This document shows positions 16,224 to 23,827 of a stretch of 44,256 nt of DNA, one piece after another. The stretch is taken from contig CAZQJQ010000006.1 of the NCBI GenBank assembly GCA_964593045.1, forward strand, positions 1 through 44,256, written 5' to 3'. The stretch is from JAOAHC01 sp964593045. Lineage in GTDB: Bacteria; Bacillota; Clostridia; TANB77; CAG-465. Within the stretch, counting starts at the first letter, position 1. The number at the start of each line of letters is the position of its first letter. A model generated the notes under the pieces. That model was not told the DNA's origin. It saw only the letters and a list, made by a program, of their open reading frames with translations, and did not search any database. A program made the translations under genes and the position numbers.

Positions 16224-16745
16224 ATGTTTTTAGAGAGATTTTTTCCGACATACATGTATAATAAAGTAGAAGATATTCCATTTGAATTACTTAAAAAACT
16301 AGATGTAAAAGCAATTTTATTTGATATGGATAATACTCTTATTGATTATAAATATAAAATAAGTGATGAGTTAAAGATATGGATAAGTAATTTAAAAGAG
16401 AAAAAAATTGATATTATTATTTTAAGTAATACTTTTAGAATTGACAAGACTAAAGAAATTTCTAAAATACTTGATATACCATATATAATTAATGCAAACA
16501 AGCCATGGAGTTTTGGATTTAAAAAAGCAATTAATAGATTAAGTGTTGATAAGAAAAATAGTATAATGGTAGGAGATCAGATTTTTACTGATATTTATGG
16601 TGGAAATAGGTTTGGAATAAAAACGATATTAATTAATCCTGTAAATAAAAAAGAATTGTTTTGGACTAGATTAAGAAGACCACTTGAAAGATTTGTTTTA
16701 AAAAAATACTATGAAAGGATAAAAGGTAAATTAGATGAAACTTGA
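16224..16745 (+). CDS. yqeG: YqeG family HAD phosphatase
   Basis: 173 residues. HAD motif I is ILFDMDNTLIDY (D34 nucleophile, D36), motif II the IIILSNT strand (about 65-71), and motif IV VGDQIFTDIYGGNRFG (about 113). The N-terminus with FFPTYMYNKVEDI and the short single-domain form fit YqeG, HAD subfamily IIIA, related to the mitochondrial phosphatidylglycerophosphate phosphatase GEP4. A role in phospholipid or ribosome-associated metabolism has been suggested; the substrate is not fixed. In Bacillus yqeG starts the yqeGH-aroE operon; here it overlaps a prepilin peptidase gene by 11 bases instead. Confidence 0.88.
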   Translation: MFLERFFPTYMYNKVEDIPFELLKKLDVKAILFDMDNTLIDYKYKISDELKIWISNLKEKKIDIIILSNTFRIDKTKEISKILDIPYIINANKPWSFGFKKAINRLSVDKKNSIMVGDQIFTDIYGGNRFGIKTILINPVNKKELFWTRLRRPLERFVLKKYYERIKGKLDET

Positions 16746-17472
16746 ATATATCATTGCAACAATTATAGCTGTTATACTTGGACAAGTTGTATCACATTTA
16801 AATAAGAAACTACCTCCTGTTGTAAAGGAAGAAATAACATATAAAGAATTTTTTAGCACATTATTTAAAGATTTTAAAATAGATGTAATATATACAATAA
16901 TATATATATCAGCATTTAATTTTTTAGTATATTATTTGAATTTTAGTTATATGTCATATACATATATGATTGTACTATTTGCACTTACAATTGTTGTATC
17001 TGTAGATATTCGTTTTCAGTTAATACCAGATGAGGTACATATAATACTTATACTTGTAGGTGTATTTAATTTTATAATAAATATAAATTCATGGTATATG
17101 TATATACTTGGAGCTATAGCAGGTGGGCTTGTGTTTTGGCTTTTAGGTCTCTTGTCAGTACTTATATTTAAAAAAGAAGGAATGGGATTTGGAGATGTAA
17201 AATTAATGGCTGCCTTAGGCTTTATATTTGGGCTTAAAGATATCTTAATAATAGCGTTAGTTTCGTTTTTTGTTGGTGCAATAGTAGGAGGGGCATTACT
17301 TATAACAAAAGTAAAAAAAATGGATAGCTATATACCATTTGGTCCTTTTATAGCAATTGCAACAATAATACTTATGATAGTACCAAGTAATAGTATAATA
17401 TATGTTTATATATCATTTTGTACATGGCTCGGAAATGTTATGACTGACTTTATATATAATATTATGAATTAG
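16735..17472 (+). CDS. prepilin peptidase, aspartic family A24 (TadV/ComC/PilD catalytic domain only)
   Basis: 245 residues with about seven membrane helices. The two catalytic aspartates are seen in VSVDIRFQLIPD (D91) and in the GxGD motif GFGDVKLMAALGF (D154). The N-terminal cytoplasmic region that carries the Zn-cysteine methyltransferase domain in classical PilD lacks the cysteine pairs, so the enzyme should only cleave class III signal peptides of pilin-like proteins. ATG overlaps the end of yqeG. No pilin gene is adjacent, but the VirB2-like and TadZ-like genes about 4.5 kb downstream hint that this cell builds a pilus-like structure. Confidence 0.88.
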   Translation: MKLEYIIATIIAVILGQVVSHLNKKLPPVVKEEITYKEFFSTLFKDFKIDVIYTIIYISAFNFLVYYLNFSYMSYTYMIVLFALTIVVSVDIRFQLIPDEVHIILILVGVFNFIININSWYMYILGAIAGGLVFWLLGLLSVLIFKKEGMGFGDVKLMAALGFIFGLKDILIIALVSFFVGAIVGGALLITKVKKMDSYIPFGPFIAIATIILMIVPSNSIIYVYISFCTWLGNVMTDFIYNIMN

Positions 17473-17483
17473 AGGTGAATATT

Positions 17484-17654
17484 ATGTCAAAAAAGAAAAG
17501 TGAAAATCCTATGATAGACTCACTTAAAAAACTTAGAAATACATGGCCTGAAGGAATAAGTCCTGTAACTAAAGTTATTCCCGATAAAAAAAAGGAATCA
17601 AAGAAAATAAGAAATGAGAAACACAAAGATAAAGGATATTATAATGAAAGATAA
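17484..17654 (+). CDS. small basic protein of unknown function (56 aa)
   Basis: ATG 17484 follows AGAGGTGA at good spacing. The product is highly charged, with about 16 lysines, and has the central segment RNTWPEGISPVTKVIPDKKK. No membrane helix is present. Its stop overlaps the best start of the U32 gene by 11 bases, so it is the middle gene of a tightly packed operon. I do not recognise a family; an RNA- or ribosome-binding role would fit the charge but is only a guess. Confidence 0.7.
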   Translation: MSKKKSENPMIDSLKKLRNTWPEGISPVTKVIPDKKKESKKIRNEKHKDKGYYNER

Positions 17655-18918
17655 GAAGATGATTAAAATGAATAAAATTGAATTATTGGCACCAGCAGGA
17701 AGTTTTGAAAAAGCTAAGATTGCTTTTTTATATGGAGCTGATGCTGTATATGCAGGTACATCAAAGTTATCTCTTAGAACAAGAGCAGAGATGAATTCGG
17801 ATACCTTAGAAGATACTGTAAAATATGCTCATAGTATAGGTAAAAGAGTATATGTTGCAATAAATATATATGCCGGTGATAGTGATTATGATGAGATAGA
17901 AAAAGAAATAAAAAGATTAAGTGAAATTAGTGTTGATGGTATTATAGCAAGTGATGTTGGTATAATAGAGAAAATAAAAGAAATTGCACCAAATATAGAT
18001 ATACATATTAGTACTCAGGCTAATGTTGTAAGTTTGCAGTCTGCCAGATTTTGGTATAATTATGGAGCCAAAAGGGTAATACTTGCAAGAGAACTTACAA
18101 AAGAAAAAATACAATATATAATGGAAAATAAGCCAAAAGATTTAGAGATTGAAATGTTTATACACGGAGCAATATGTTATGCGTATTCAGGAAGATGTTA
18201 TCTTAGTAAATATTTATCAGATAGATGCGCAAATTTAGGAGATTGTAGTCAACCTTGTAGGTGGGCATATAATATATATGCAGAAGAAGTAAACAGACCG
18301 GAAAGTAGAATAAATATAGATTATGATGAAAAAGGAACATATATATTTTCATCAAAAGATCTTTGCCTTGTAAACCAAATACCTAGTATAATAGATATGG
18401 GAGTTGATAGCTTAAAGATTGAGGGTAGACTTAAAACGGACTATTATTTAGCTACAATAGTAAGAACATATAGGAAAGCAATAGATGATTATATTAAGTT
18501 AAAAGAAGATTTTAATAAAGAAAAATATAACACTAAAGATTATTTAGAAGAGTTAGAAAAAGTGAGAACAAGAGGAATTTCAGAATTCTATTTTTCTGAT
18601 TCAAACAATCAAGATATACATGATTTTGATGGTAAAAATGCTAATTTAGAATATGAATACGGTGCAAAAGTAATATCACAAGATAAAGATACTAAAATAG
18701 CAATAGTAGAAATAAGAAATAAGTTGAGTATAGGAGATGAGTTGGAAGTACTGATACCAAATACAATAGAATCATTTTGTTTTAAAATACAAGAACTGTA
18801 TGATATAAAAACAAATGAAAAGATTGATAGTATAAATCCAGGTAAAAAAGGACAGTTAGTAAAAATAATGATACCAACAGAAGTTTTTGAAAATTATATA
18901 ATAAGAAGAAAAAAATAA
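17644..18918 (+). CDS. peptidase U32 family protein, TrhP-like tRNA hydroxylation protein
   Basis: 424 residues from ATG 17644 (AAAGGA upstream); the frame also has ATGs at 17614 and 17671. The N-terminal U32 barrel begins ELLAPAGSFEKAKIAFLYGADAVY and includes the signature EMFIHGAICYAYSGRCYLS followed by CANLGDCSQPCRW. These cysteines bind an iron-sulfur cluster in known relatives. Members include RlhA (23S rRNA hydroxylation) and TrhP (prephenate-dependent 5-hydroxyuridine at tRNA position 34; YrrN/YrrO in Bacillus). The single-domain length and the motif fit the TrhP (YrrO) group best. It is labelled protease in older annotations, but no protease residues are evident. Confidence 0.85.
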   Translation: MKDKKMIKMNKIELLAPAGSFEKAKIAFLYGADAVYAGTSKLSLRTRAEMNSDTLEDTVKYAHSIGKRVYVAINIYAGDSDYDEIEKEIKRLSEISVDGIIASDVGIIEKIKEIAPNIDIHISTQANVVSLQSARFWYNYGAKRVILARELTKEKIQYIMENKPKDLEIEMFIHGAICYAYSGRCYLSKYLSDRCANLGDCSQPCRWAYNIYAEEVNRPESRINIDYDEKGTYIFSSKDLCLVNQIPSIIDMGVDSLKIEGRLKTDYYLATIVRTYRKAIDDYIKLKEDFNKEKYNTKDYLEELEKVRTRGISEFYFSDSNNQDIHDFDGKNANLEYEYGAKVISQDKDTKIAIVEIRNKLSIGDELEVLIPNTIESFCFKIQELYDIKTNEKIDSINPGKKGQLVKIMIPTEVFENYIIRRKK

Positions 18919-18943
18919 GTATAAAAAATAATATATAAAGATT

Positions 18944-18972
18944 AGAGAAGGGAGAAAACACCTTCTCTTTTG
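18944..18972 (+). terminator. terminator after the U32 gene
   Basis: AGAGAAGG (18944-18951) pairs with CCTTCTCT (18961-18968) with a nine-base loop and a short T run. Confidence 0.75.
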
Positions 18973-19077
18973 CATAGCTTTGTAAACGGTATAAACTTTT
19001 ATGAAAATTAATAAAAGATAAAAGGTAAGTTTGAATAATATAAATATGATATAGCAATAATTGAAGAATATATAAAA

Positions 19078-19107
19078 TTTAACAAATAAATATAATATTC
19101 ATATAAT
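19078..19107 (+). promoter_or_regulatory. probable SOD promoter
   Basis: TTTAAC at 19078-19083, 18-nt spacer, TATAAT at 19102-19107, 35 bases before the start. The -35 is weak. Confidence 0.45.
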
Positions 19108-19141
19108 AGTAGTGTGATAAAATAAAGAACAGGAGGTAAAT

Positions 19142-19777
19142 ATGAATAATCATTATCCTTTTAAATTATTACCATTACCTTATGAATACAATGCTTTAGA
19201 ACCGTATATAGATGAAGAAACTATGAGAATACATCATAATAAACATGTAGGGACATATGTTGAAAATTTAAATAAAGCATTAGAAAAATATCCCAGTTAC
19301 CATAGTTGGTTTTTAGACAAATTGCTATTTAACATTGCATCATTACCAGAAGAAATACAAAGTGCAGTAAAAAATAATGCTGGTGGTGTCTTCAATCACA
19401 ATTTGTATTTTAGTATTTTAGAACCGAGTAAAACACAGTACATAGATGGTAATTATATAAGAGCAATAATAAGAGAATATGGTTCATATGAAAATTTCTT
19501 AAATGAATTTAAGAAAAAAGCTTTAAGTGTCTTTGGATCTGGATATGCCTATGTTGTACTTAATAGAAATGGAAATATACAGATAATAACAACTAAAAAT
19601 CAAGATACTCCTCTTGAGTTAAATATGTATCCGTTAATTCCTTTAGATGTATGGGAGCACGCATACTATTTAAAGCATCAAAATAGAAGAGCTGACTACA
19701 TAGATGACTTTTTCAGCGTAATAAATTTGCATAATGTAGAAAATGCATATAATAATTTTTTTAGATATATGAGATAA
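19142..19777 (+). CDS. Fe/Mn superoxide dismutase
   Basis: 211 residues with AGGAGG upstream. The enzyme converts superoxide to hydrogen peroxide and oxygen in the cytoplasm. All four metal ligands can be placed: H31 in MRIHHNKHVGTYV, H86 in GGVFNHNLYF, D169 and H173 in PLDVWEHAYYLKH. The usual Trp residues around the site are partly replaced: the GSGWAWLV block reads GSGYAYVV, and the segment after the second ligand reads NHNLYF instead of NHSLFW. Activity is likely but less certain than for a canonical SOD. It has its own promoter and is followed by sigK in the same direction. Confidence 0.88.
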   Translation: MNNHYPFKLLPLPYEYNALEPYIDEETMRIHHNKHVGTYVENLNKALEKYPSYHSWFLDKLLFNIASLPEEIQSAVKNNAGGVFNHNLYFSILEPSKTQYIDGNYIRAIIREYGSYENFLNEFKKKALSVFGSGYAYVVLNRNGNIQIITTKNQDTPLELNMYPLIPLDVWEHAYYLKHQNRRADYIDDFFSVINLHNVENAYNNFFRYMR

Positions 19778-19860
19778 AAAATATATTTATTAAGTTTATA
19801 TAAGACATGCAAAAACAGTCAAATCATAGCATATCATTAATTAGTTAATGGAGGGATGTT

Positions 19861-20556
19861 ATGATTTTTTCTTTTTTTACAAATATATTATCATATATTT
19901 TTTGCTTATTTGGTTATATTTCAACTAATAAGCTTTTCCCAGAGCCACTTAGCAAAACAGAAGAAGAATATTATCTGAAAAAATATTTTGAGGGAGATAA
20001 AGAGGCAAGAACAAAGCTTATAGAACACAATTTAAGATTAGTGGCTCATATAGCAAAAAAATATACATCAAAAGAACAGGAACTAGAAGAATTAATATCT
20101 ATTGGTTCTATAGGACTTATAAAAGCAATAAACAGTTTTAGTAGTGATAAAGGCTTTAAGATAAGTACATATGCATCTAGATGTATTGAAAATGAAATAT
20201 TAATGAATATAAGAGCGGGTAAAAAACAACAAGCCGAAGTATCTATTAATACTATTATTGGTACAGATAAAGATGGCAATGATATGGAATTAGGAGATAT
20301 TTTAGATGCTGAAGAAAAAGATGCAATAGAAACAATATATAATAAGGTTATAACTAAACAAATGATAGACTATGTGAAAACTAAATTGCCGGAAAGAGAA
20401 AAGACAATTATGAATTTAAGATATGGTATTGATGGTAGTATTCCAAAAACACAGCAAGAGATAGCTGATATGCTGGGAATATCAAGAAGCTATGTATCTA
20501 GAATTGAAACAAAAATTCAAAACAAATTAAGAAAATTTGTAAAATATGAAAATTAA
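19861..20556 (+). CDS. sigK: RNA polymerase sporulation sigma factor SigK (intact)
   Basis: 231 residues. SigK directs late mother-cell genes for spore cortex and coat. The N-terminal hydrophobic stretch IFSFFTNILSYIFCLFGYI (about residues 2-20) is the pro-sequence that keeps pro-SigK on the membrane. Region 2 follows (LIEHNLRLVAHIAKKY, EELISIGSIGLIKAINSF, ISTYASRCIENEIL), then region 3/4 (LPEREKTIMNLRYGI, TQQEIADMLGISRSYVSRIE). The reading frame is continuous: no skin-type phage element splits it, as happens in B. subtilis and some C. difficile strains. GGAGGGATGTT precedes the ATG. No SigE promoter could be read with confidence. Confidence 0.95.
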   Translation: MIFSFFTNILSYIFCLFGYISTNKLFPEPLSKTEEEYYLKKYFEGDKEARTKLIEHNLRLVAHIAKKYTSKEQELEELISIGSIGLIKAINSFSSDKGFKISTYASRCIENEILMNIRAGKKQQAEVSINTIIGTDKDGNDMELGDILDAEEKDAIETIYNKVITKQMIDYVKTKLPEREKTIMNLRYGIDGSIPKTQQEIADMLGISRSYVSRIETKIQNKLRKFVKYEN

Positions 20557-20613
20557 ATAAAATATTTTTAAAATTTACATAATATAAAATTTAATTTTAC
20601 AAATAATAATAAT

Positions 20614-20961
20614 ATGATATATATAATTGGTTTTATAGTTGGTTTGTTAAATGGATTATTTACTGCTGGTGCAGGTCAAATACTTGTTTTTTATTTTTTA
20701 TATATTCTTAAAATTGAAGCACATTTATCAAGAAGTATAAGTGTAGCAATTTTATCTGTTTCTTCACTTATAGCAATTTTTGGATATTCTAAATTTATTG
20801 ATTTTGAGATAAAACAAGTTTTTTTAATAATTGTAATATCAATAATTACAGGTATCATAGGTTCTAAACTTATGAAAAAAATAGAATCTAATATATTAAA
20901 TTTATTATCTGGGGGAATAATAGTAGTACTTACACTAATTCAATTTTTTGTAAAAAGGTAG
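20614..20961 (+). CDS. TauE/SafE-type permease half-protein (first)
   Basis: 115 residues, four hydrophobic helices. The opening GFIVGLLNGLFTAGAGQILVF carries the glycine-rich motif of TauE/SafE (formerly DUF81) anion exporters, which are normally 240-260 residues made of two repeated halves. Here each half is a separate gene, this one and the next. No ribosome-binding site is visible before ATG 20614 (the upstream sequence is AAATAATAATAAT), so translation may be weak or leaderless. It follows sigK by 57 bases. Transported substrates for the family include sulfite, sulfonates and organic acids; the one here is unknown. Confidence 0.8.
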   Translation: MIYIIGFIVGLLNGLFTAGAGQILVFYFLYILKIEAHLSRSISVAILSVSSLIAIFGYSKFIDFEIKQVFLIIVISIITGIIGSKLMKKIESNILNLLSGGIIVVLTLIQFFVKR

Positions 20962-20976
20962 TAAAGGAATTGTGAG

Positions 20977-21363
20977 ATGAATACAATTATATATATTGTT
21001 ATATTAATTATATCAGGAATAATTGCAGCAGCCGGTATTGGCGGAGGAAGTATATATATTATGCTTTCTACTTTGCTTTTGTCAATGGAACAAAAACAAG
21101 CTCAAGGATATAACTTAATAATGTTTGTTGTTGTAGGGATTGCAGCAACAATACAAAATATTTTAAGTAAAAATTTTGATAAAAAAATTTTTTTAAAACT
21201 TATCTTTTTTGTTATCATAGGATGTATTATTGGAATATATATAGCATATAAGATTGATGAGGAAAATATTCGCAATTTTTTTTATATTTTTATGTTATTT
21301 ATTGGTTTTTATGAAATAATTTCAAGTATAATAAATATAGTAAAGGCAAAAAATAATAAGTGA
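20977..21363 (+). CDS. TauE/SafE-type permease half-protein (second)
   Basis: 128 residues, four hydrophobic helices. IISGIIAAAGIGGGSIYIMLSTLLL is the conserved N-terminal motif of the family. It starts 15 bases after the previous half-protein stops and should form a heteromeric transporter with it. The two halves share the helix layout and the glycine motif, which speaks against simple splitting of one gene by a stop codon: each has its own start-type N-terminus. The substrate cannot be deduced. Confidence 0.82.
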   Translation: MNTIIYIVILIISGIIAAAGIGGGSIYIMLSTLLLSMEQKQAQGYNLIMFVVVGIAATIQNILSKNFDKKIFLKLIFFVIIGCIIGIYIAYKIDEENIRNFFYIFMLFIGFYEIISSIINIVKAKNNK

Positions 21364-21377
21364 AAGGAGTTGATCTT

Positions 21378-21512
21378 ATGAATTTTGTTAAAGGAGCTAT
21401 GCTTGGAATAGTTGCAGGAACAATAGTTGGAGTTATGAATAGTGAAACTATATCATATGCTTTTAAAAAGGGAACAAAAACTTTTAAAAAATATGCAAAG
21501 CATATGAGATAA
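21378..21512 (+). CDS. 44-aa small membrane-associated protein (YtxH-like)
   Basis: ATG 21378 has AAAGGAGTTGATC ahead of it. The product starts MNFVKGAMLGIVAGTIVGVM, one glycine-rich hydrophobic helix, then a basic tail ending KTFKKYAKHMR. This is the layout of YtxH/DUF3918-type small proteins found in Clostridia. It sits 14 bases after the TauE-like pair and directly before a terminator, so it is the last gene of the sigK-side transcript. Its function is unknown. Confidence 0.75.
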   Translation: MNFVKGAMLGIVAGTIVGVMNSETISYAFKKGTKTFKKYAKHMR

Positions 21513-21540
21513 CATAGATTTAAAAATAATATTATTTTTA

Positions 21541-21585
21541 GCTGCTATAAAATATTAATTGATATTTTATTTGGCAGCCTTTTTA
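21541..21585 (+). terminator. terminator
   Basis: GCTGC and ATAAAATAT (21541-21555) pair with ATATTTTAT and GCAGC (21562-21578), followed by a run of T. Confidence 0.85.
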
Positions 21586-21634
21586 TTAAATAAAACGAAT
21601 AAAAAAGAAATTTACAGATATTGTTATATACCTA

Positions 21635-21663
21635 TTGCTATTTTTATACTTATATAGTAAAAT
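21635..21663 (+). promoter_or_regulatory. promoter of the VirB2/TadZ-like operon
   Basis: TTGCTA at 21635-21640, 17-nt spacer, TAAAAT at 21658-21663, then AAAGAGGAGA before ATG 21700. Confidence 0.5.
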
Positions 21664-21699
21664 ATTATATATTAGATGTAAATAAAAGAGGAGATAATT

Positions 21700-22020
21700 A
21701 TGGTATATAAAAAATCAACAATAATATCAATAATAGTCGCAATATGTGCATGTTTAATTTCAAATGTAGTTTTTGCTGCAACAGATGTTGTATCAAATGA
21801 TAAGATATTTGATACAGGAATGCAAGTTTTAATATTTATACAGAAATATTCATGGCCAGTTGTTACACTTGTATTTATATATGCTTTATATAAATTTTAT
21901 GTTGCTGGTTCAGAGCTTTTAGAACAAAAAATTTCTGGTCAAAAACTTATTGTTGGTATTGCAATATTTATGGCACTTGTTCAAACAATGCCATTAATAT
22001 ATGCGTTTTTTATAATATAA
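21700..22020 (+). CDS. VirB2/TrbC-like small membrane protein
   Basis: 106 residues: an N-terminal signal-type helix (about 6-26, ending SNVVFAAT, a plausible signal peptidase site), a short extracytoplasmic segment, and two more helices (about 42-65 and 83-105) with a short basic loop between them. This is the topology of VirB2/TrbC pilin precursors of type IV secretion systems. No sequence signature makes this certain, and no VirB4, VirB6 or VirD4 homologue is in the window. It is the first gene of an operon with a TadZ-like ATPase and a signalling protein, so it may be the structural subunit or membrane base of an unassigned envelope machine. Confidence 0.55.
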   Translation: MVYKKSTIISIIVAICACLISNVVFAATDVVSNDKIFDTGMQVLIFIQKYSWPVVTLVFIYALYKFYVAGSELLEQKISGQKLIVGIAIFMALVQTMPLIYAFFII

Positions 22021-22048
22021 CATATTATTTAAGAAGAGGTGAAATAAA

Positions 22049-23812
22049 GTGAAAGTATTATTTGGTATAAATAATGATGATACAGTAAAAGGTATAATAG
22101 AGTTTTACGAAGCAAAATTTAATGAAAAAATAGAGTATAAGAATGTATATTATTTTAAGCAATTATGTACAGAACTTGCAACTGGTGAATATAATAGAGC
22201 TGTTGTATTAGAAGAATTAGAAAAATATCCAACTAATAATTATGCACAAATAGATGAATATTTGTTTAAAAATATAGATGCAATGACTGATTCTTTTGAT
22301 TCAAAAGATATCGTATATATAGCATCAGATAGAAGAAAGTTAGGGGATCCTTTTTTAACAAAATTGTTTAATCTTGGAATATATACTGTACTTACCGGAC
22401 AAGATAGAACAAAAGGAAAAGTATGTAATGGCATACATTCTCCTTTCTTAAAAAAAGATGTTAAAAAATATTATGATAAAGAGGCAGTATCTGAAAATGT
22501 GTACAATGAAGATGAAGTTTCTGAGATAGAGATACAAAGAATAGTATCATATTACAAGAATCAAAATGGTGTAGCAGATAAATATAATGAAATTTTTGAT
22601 AGGGTTTCATCACAGTATACAGATGAACAATTAAAGGTAATTGTAAATTTTTTTCCTGATGATGTTAAGCAATATTTATCTTTTAATAACGAAAAGTATA
22701 AACAAATTGCAAGTATGGCTGGTGTTGTAACACCACCTATGCAAAGTCCAATGGTCGAAGAAACACAGGAAAAAGAAGTATTGTCTAATTTACATGATGC
22801 AAATGCAGTTAAAATACAAAAAGAGCCAGAAATGGCAGAGAGAATTGTAGTTAGACCTCAACCTTCTCCTAATATAACTGCTCCGGTAGTAACAGAGGTT
22901 ATGGAAAAAGAAGTTGTTAGATCTGTATATGAAGTTCCAAAAGACTATAAAAAAGTAGTATGTCTTGTTGGTGCTCCAAAAGTTGGAACTACTTTTTGTA
23001 TTAATGCAATAGGAACATTTTTAACAAGACATAAGGTTAAAACCGCAATAGTAGATGTAACAAGAAAAAGAGATACATTTACGATGTATACTTATGATAA
23101 TGAAGGTAAAAGAGCAATAGCAGCCGAGAGTATAAAATATGCATCAAATGGATTAAATGAACCTCTTGTATATGAGAAATTGAGCGTATATACAGCAATG
23201 CCTGGAGAAGATAGAAGAACTTATAATGCAAATAAAATAATTGAAACAGTAATGCAAAATAACACTGTAGTTTTAGTAGATGCAGATTTCACTACACCTC
23301 CTGATTTTTTTAGGTTATGCCAAAATATATATATTGTTCAAGATATGGATATTATAAATCTTCAACAAGTAACAATGTTTATACGTGAGTTGAAATCTCG
23401 TGGGGTTCCAATGAATAAAATAAAACTAATAGTAAATAAGCATGTAAAATGTGCTCTTACAACAAGACACATTATTGATGGAATAGTAACATATACTAGT
23501 TATGATCTTAAGATGTATACTGACTTGCTTTCTGCTAGTTCATTAGAAACATATGTAATTCCTTTTGATCAAGAAAATTATAGGAAATATGTTGAAATGG
23601 TATATAAATACTCAAATCAATTCAATACATTTACAGAAGATTTTAAAAAAGCAATAGGTAATCTTATAAACGATATATATCCAATAGGCACATTAACTAG
23701 TACATCTACTAGAATAAATAATAAAAAAAATAATGCCTTTAAACCTAAAAAACCAATAAATATGCCATATAGTGAAATGAGTGATGATGGATACGAAAAA
23801 GAAACTAGATAG
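22049..23812 (+). CDS. TadZ/CpaE-like atypical P-loop ATPase
   Basis: 587 residues, GTG start after AGAGGTGA. The N-terminal part (about 1-145) looks like a receiver-like alpha/beta domain, the middle is helical and low-complexity (about 150-295), and the C-terminal part (about 300-550) is a MinD/ParA-type ATPase. The P-loop reads LVGAPKVGTTF (about 307-316): the signature lysine (K311) is kept but the GKT lysine is replaced (GTT). This deviant Walker A is a feature of TadZ/CpaE, which places pilus assembly sites at the cell pole. TAIVD (332-336) and VVLVDADF supply the Walker A' and B-like strands. Other Tad genes are absent here. It sits between the VirB2-like gene and the GGDEF-like gene. 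Confidence 0.65.
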   Translation: MKVLFGINNDDTVKGIIEFYEAKFNEKIEYKNVYYFKQLCTELATGEYNRAVVLEELEKYPTNNYAQIDEYLFKNIDAMTDSFDSKDIVYIASDRRKLGDPFLTKLFNLGIYTVLTGQDRTKGKVCNGIHSPFLKKDVKKYYDKEAVSENVYNEDEVSEIEIQRIVSYYKNQNGVADKYNEIFDRVSSQYTDEQLKVIVNFFPDDVKQYLSFNNEKYKQIASMAGVVTPPMQSPMVEETQEKEVLSNLHDANAVKIQKEPEMAERIVVRPQPSPNITAPVVTEVMEKEVVRSVYEVPKDYKKVVCLVGAPKVGTTFCINAIGTFLTRHKVKTAIVDVTRKRDTFTMYTYDNEGKRAIAAESIKYASNGLNEPLVYEKLSVYTAMPGEDRRTYNANKIIETVMQNNTVVLVDADFTTPPDFFRLCQNIYIVQDMDIINLQQVTMFIRELKSRGVPMNKIKLIVNKHVKCALTTRHIIDGIVTYTSYDLKMYTDLLSASSLETYVIPFDQENYRKYVEMVYKYSNQFNTFTEDFKKAIGNLINDIYPIGTLTSTSTRINNKKNNAFKPKKPINMPYSEMSDDGYEKETR

Positions 23813-23827
23813 AGGTGAAAATAATAG

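Noticed and set aside
19778..19860. SigE-type promoter for sigK, and likewise 2480-2560 for spoIID.
   Set aside because: CATA-like and ATA-like pieces exist in this AT-rich DNA, but no pair with correct spacing stands out.
19861..20556. sigK as a remnant interrupted by a skin element.
   Set aside because: Regions 2 through 4 are present in one frame, with the normal pro-sequence and length.
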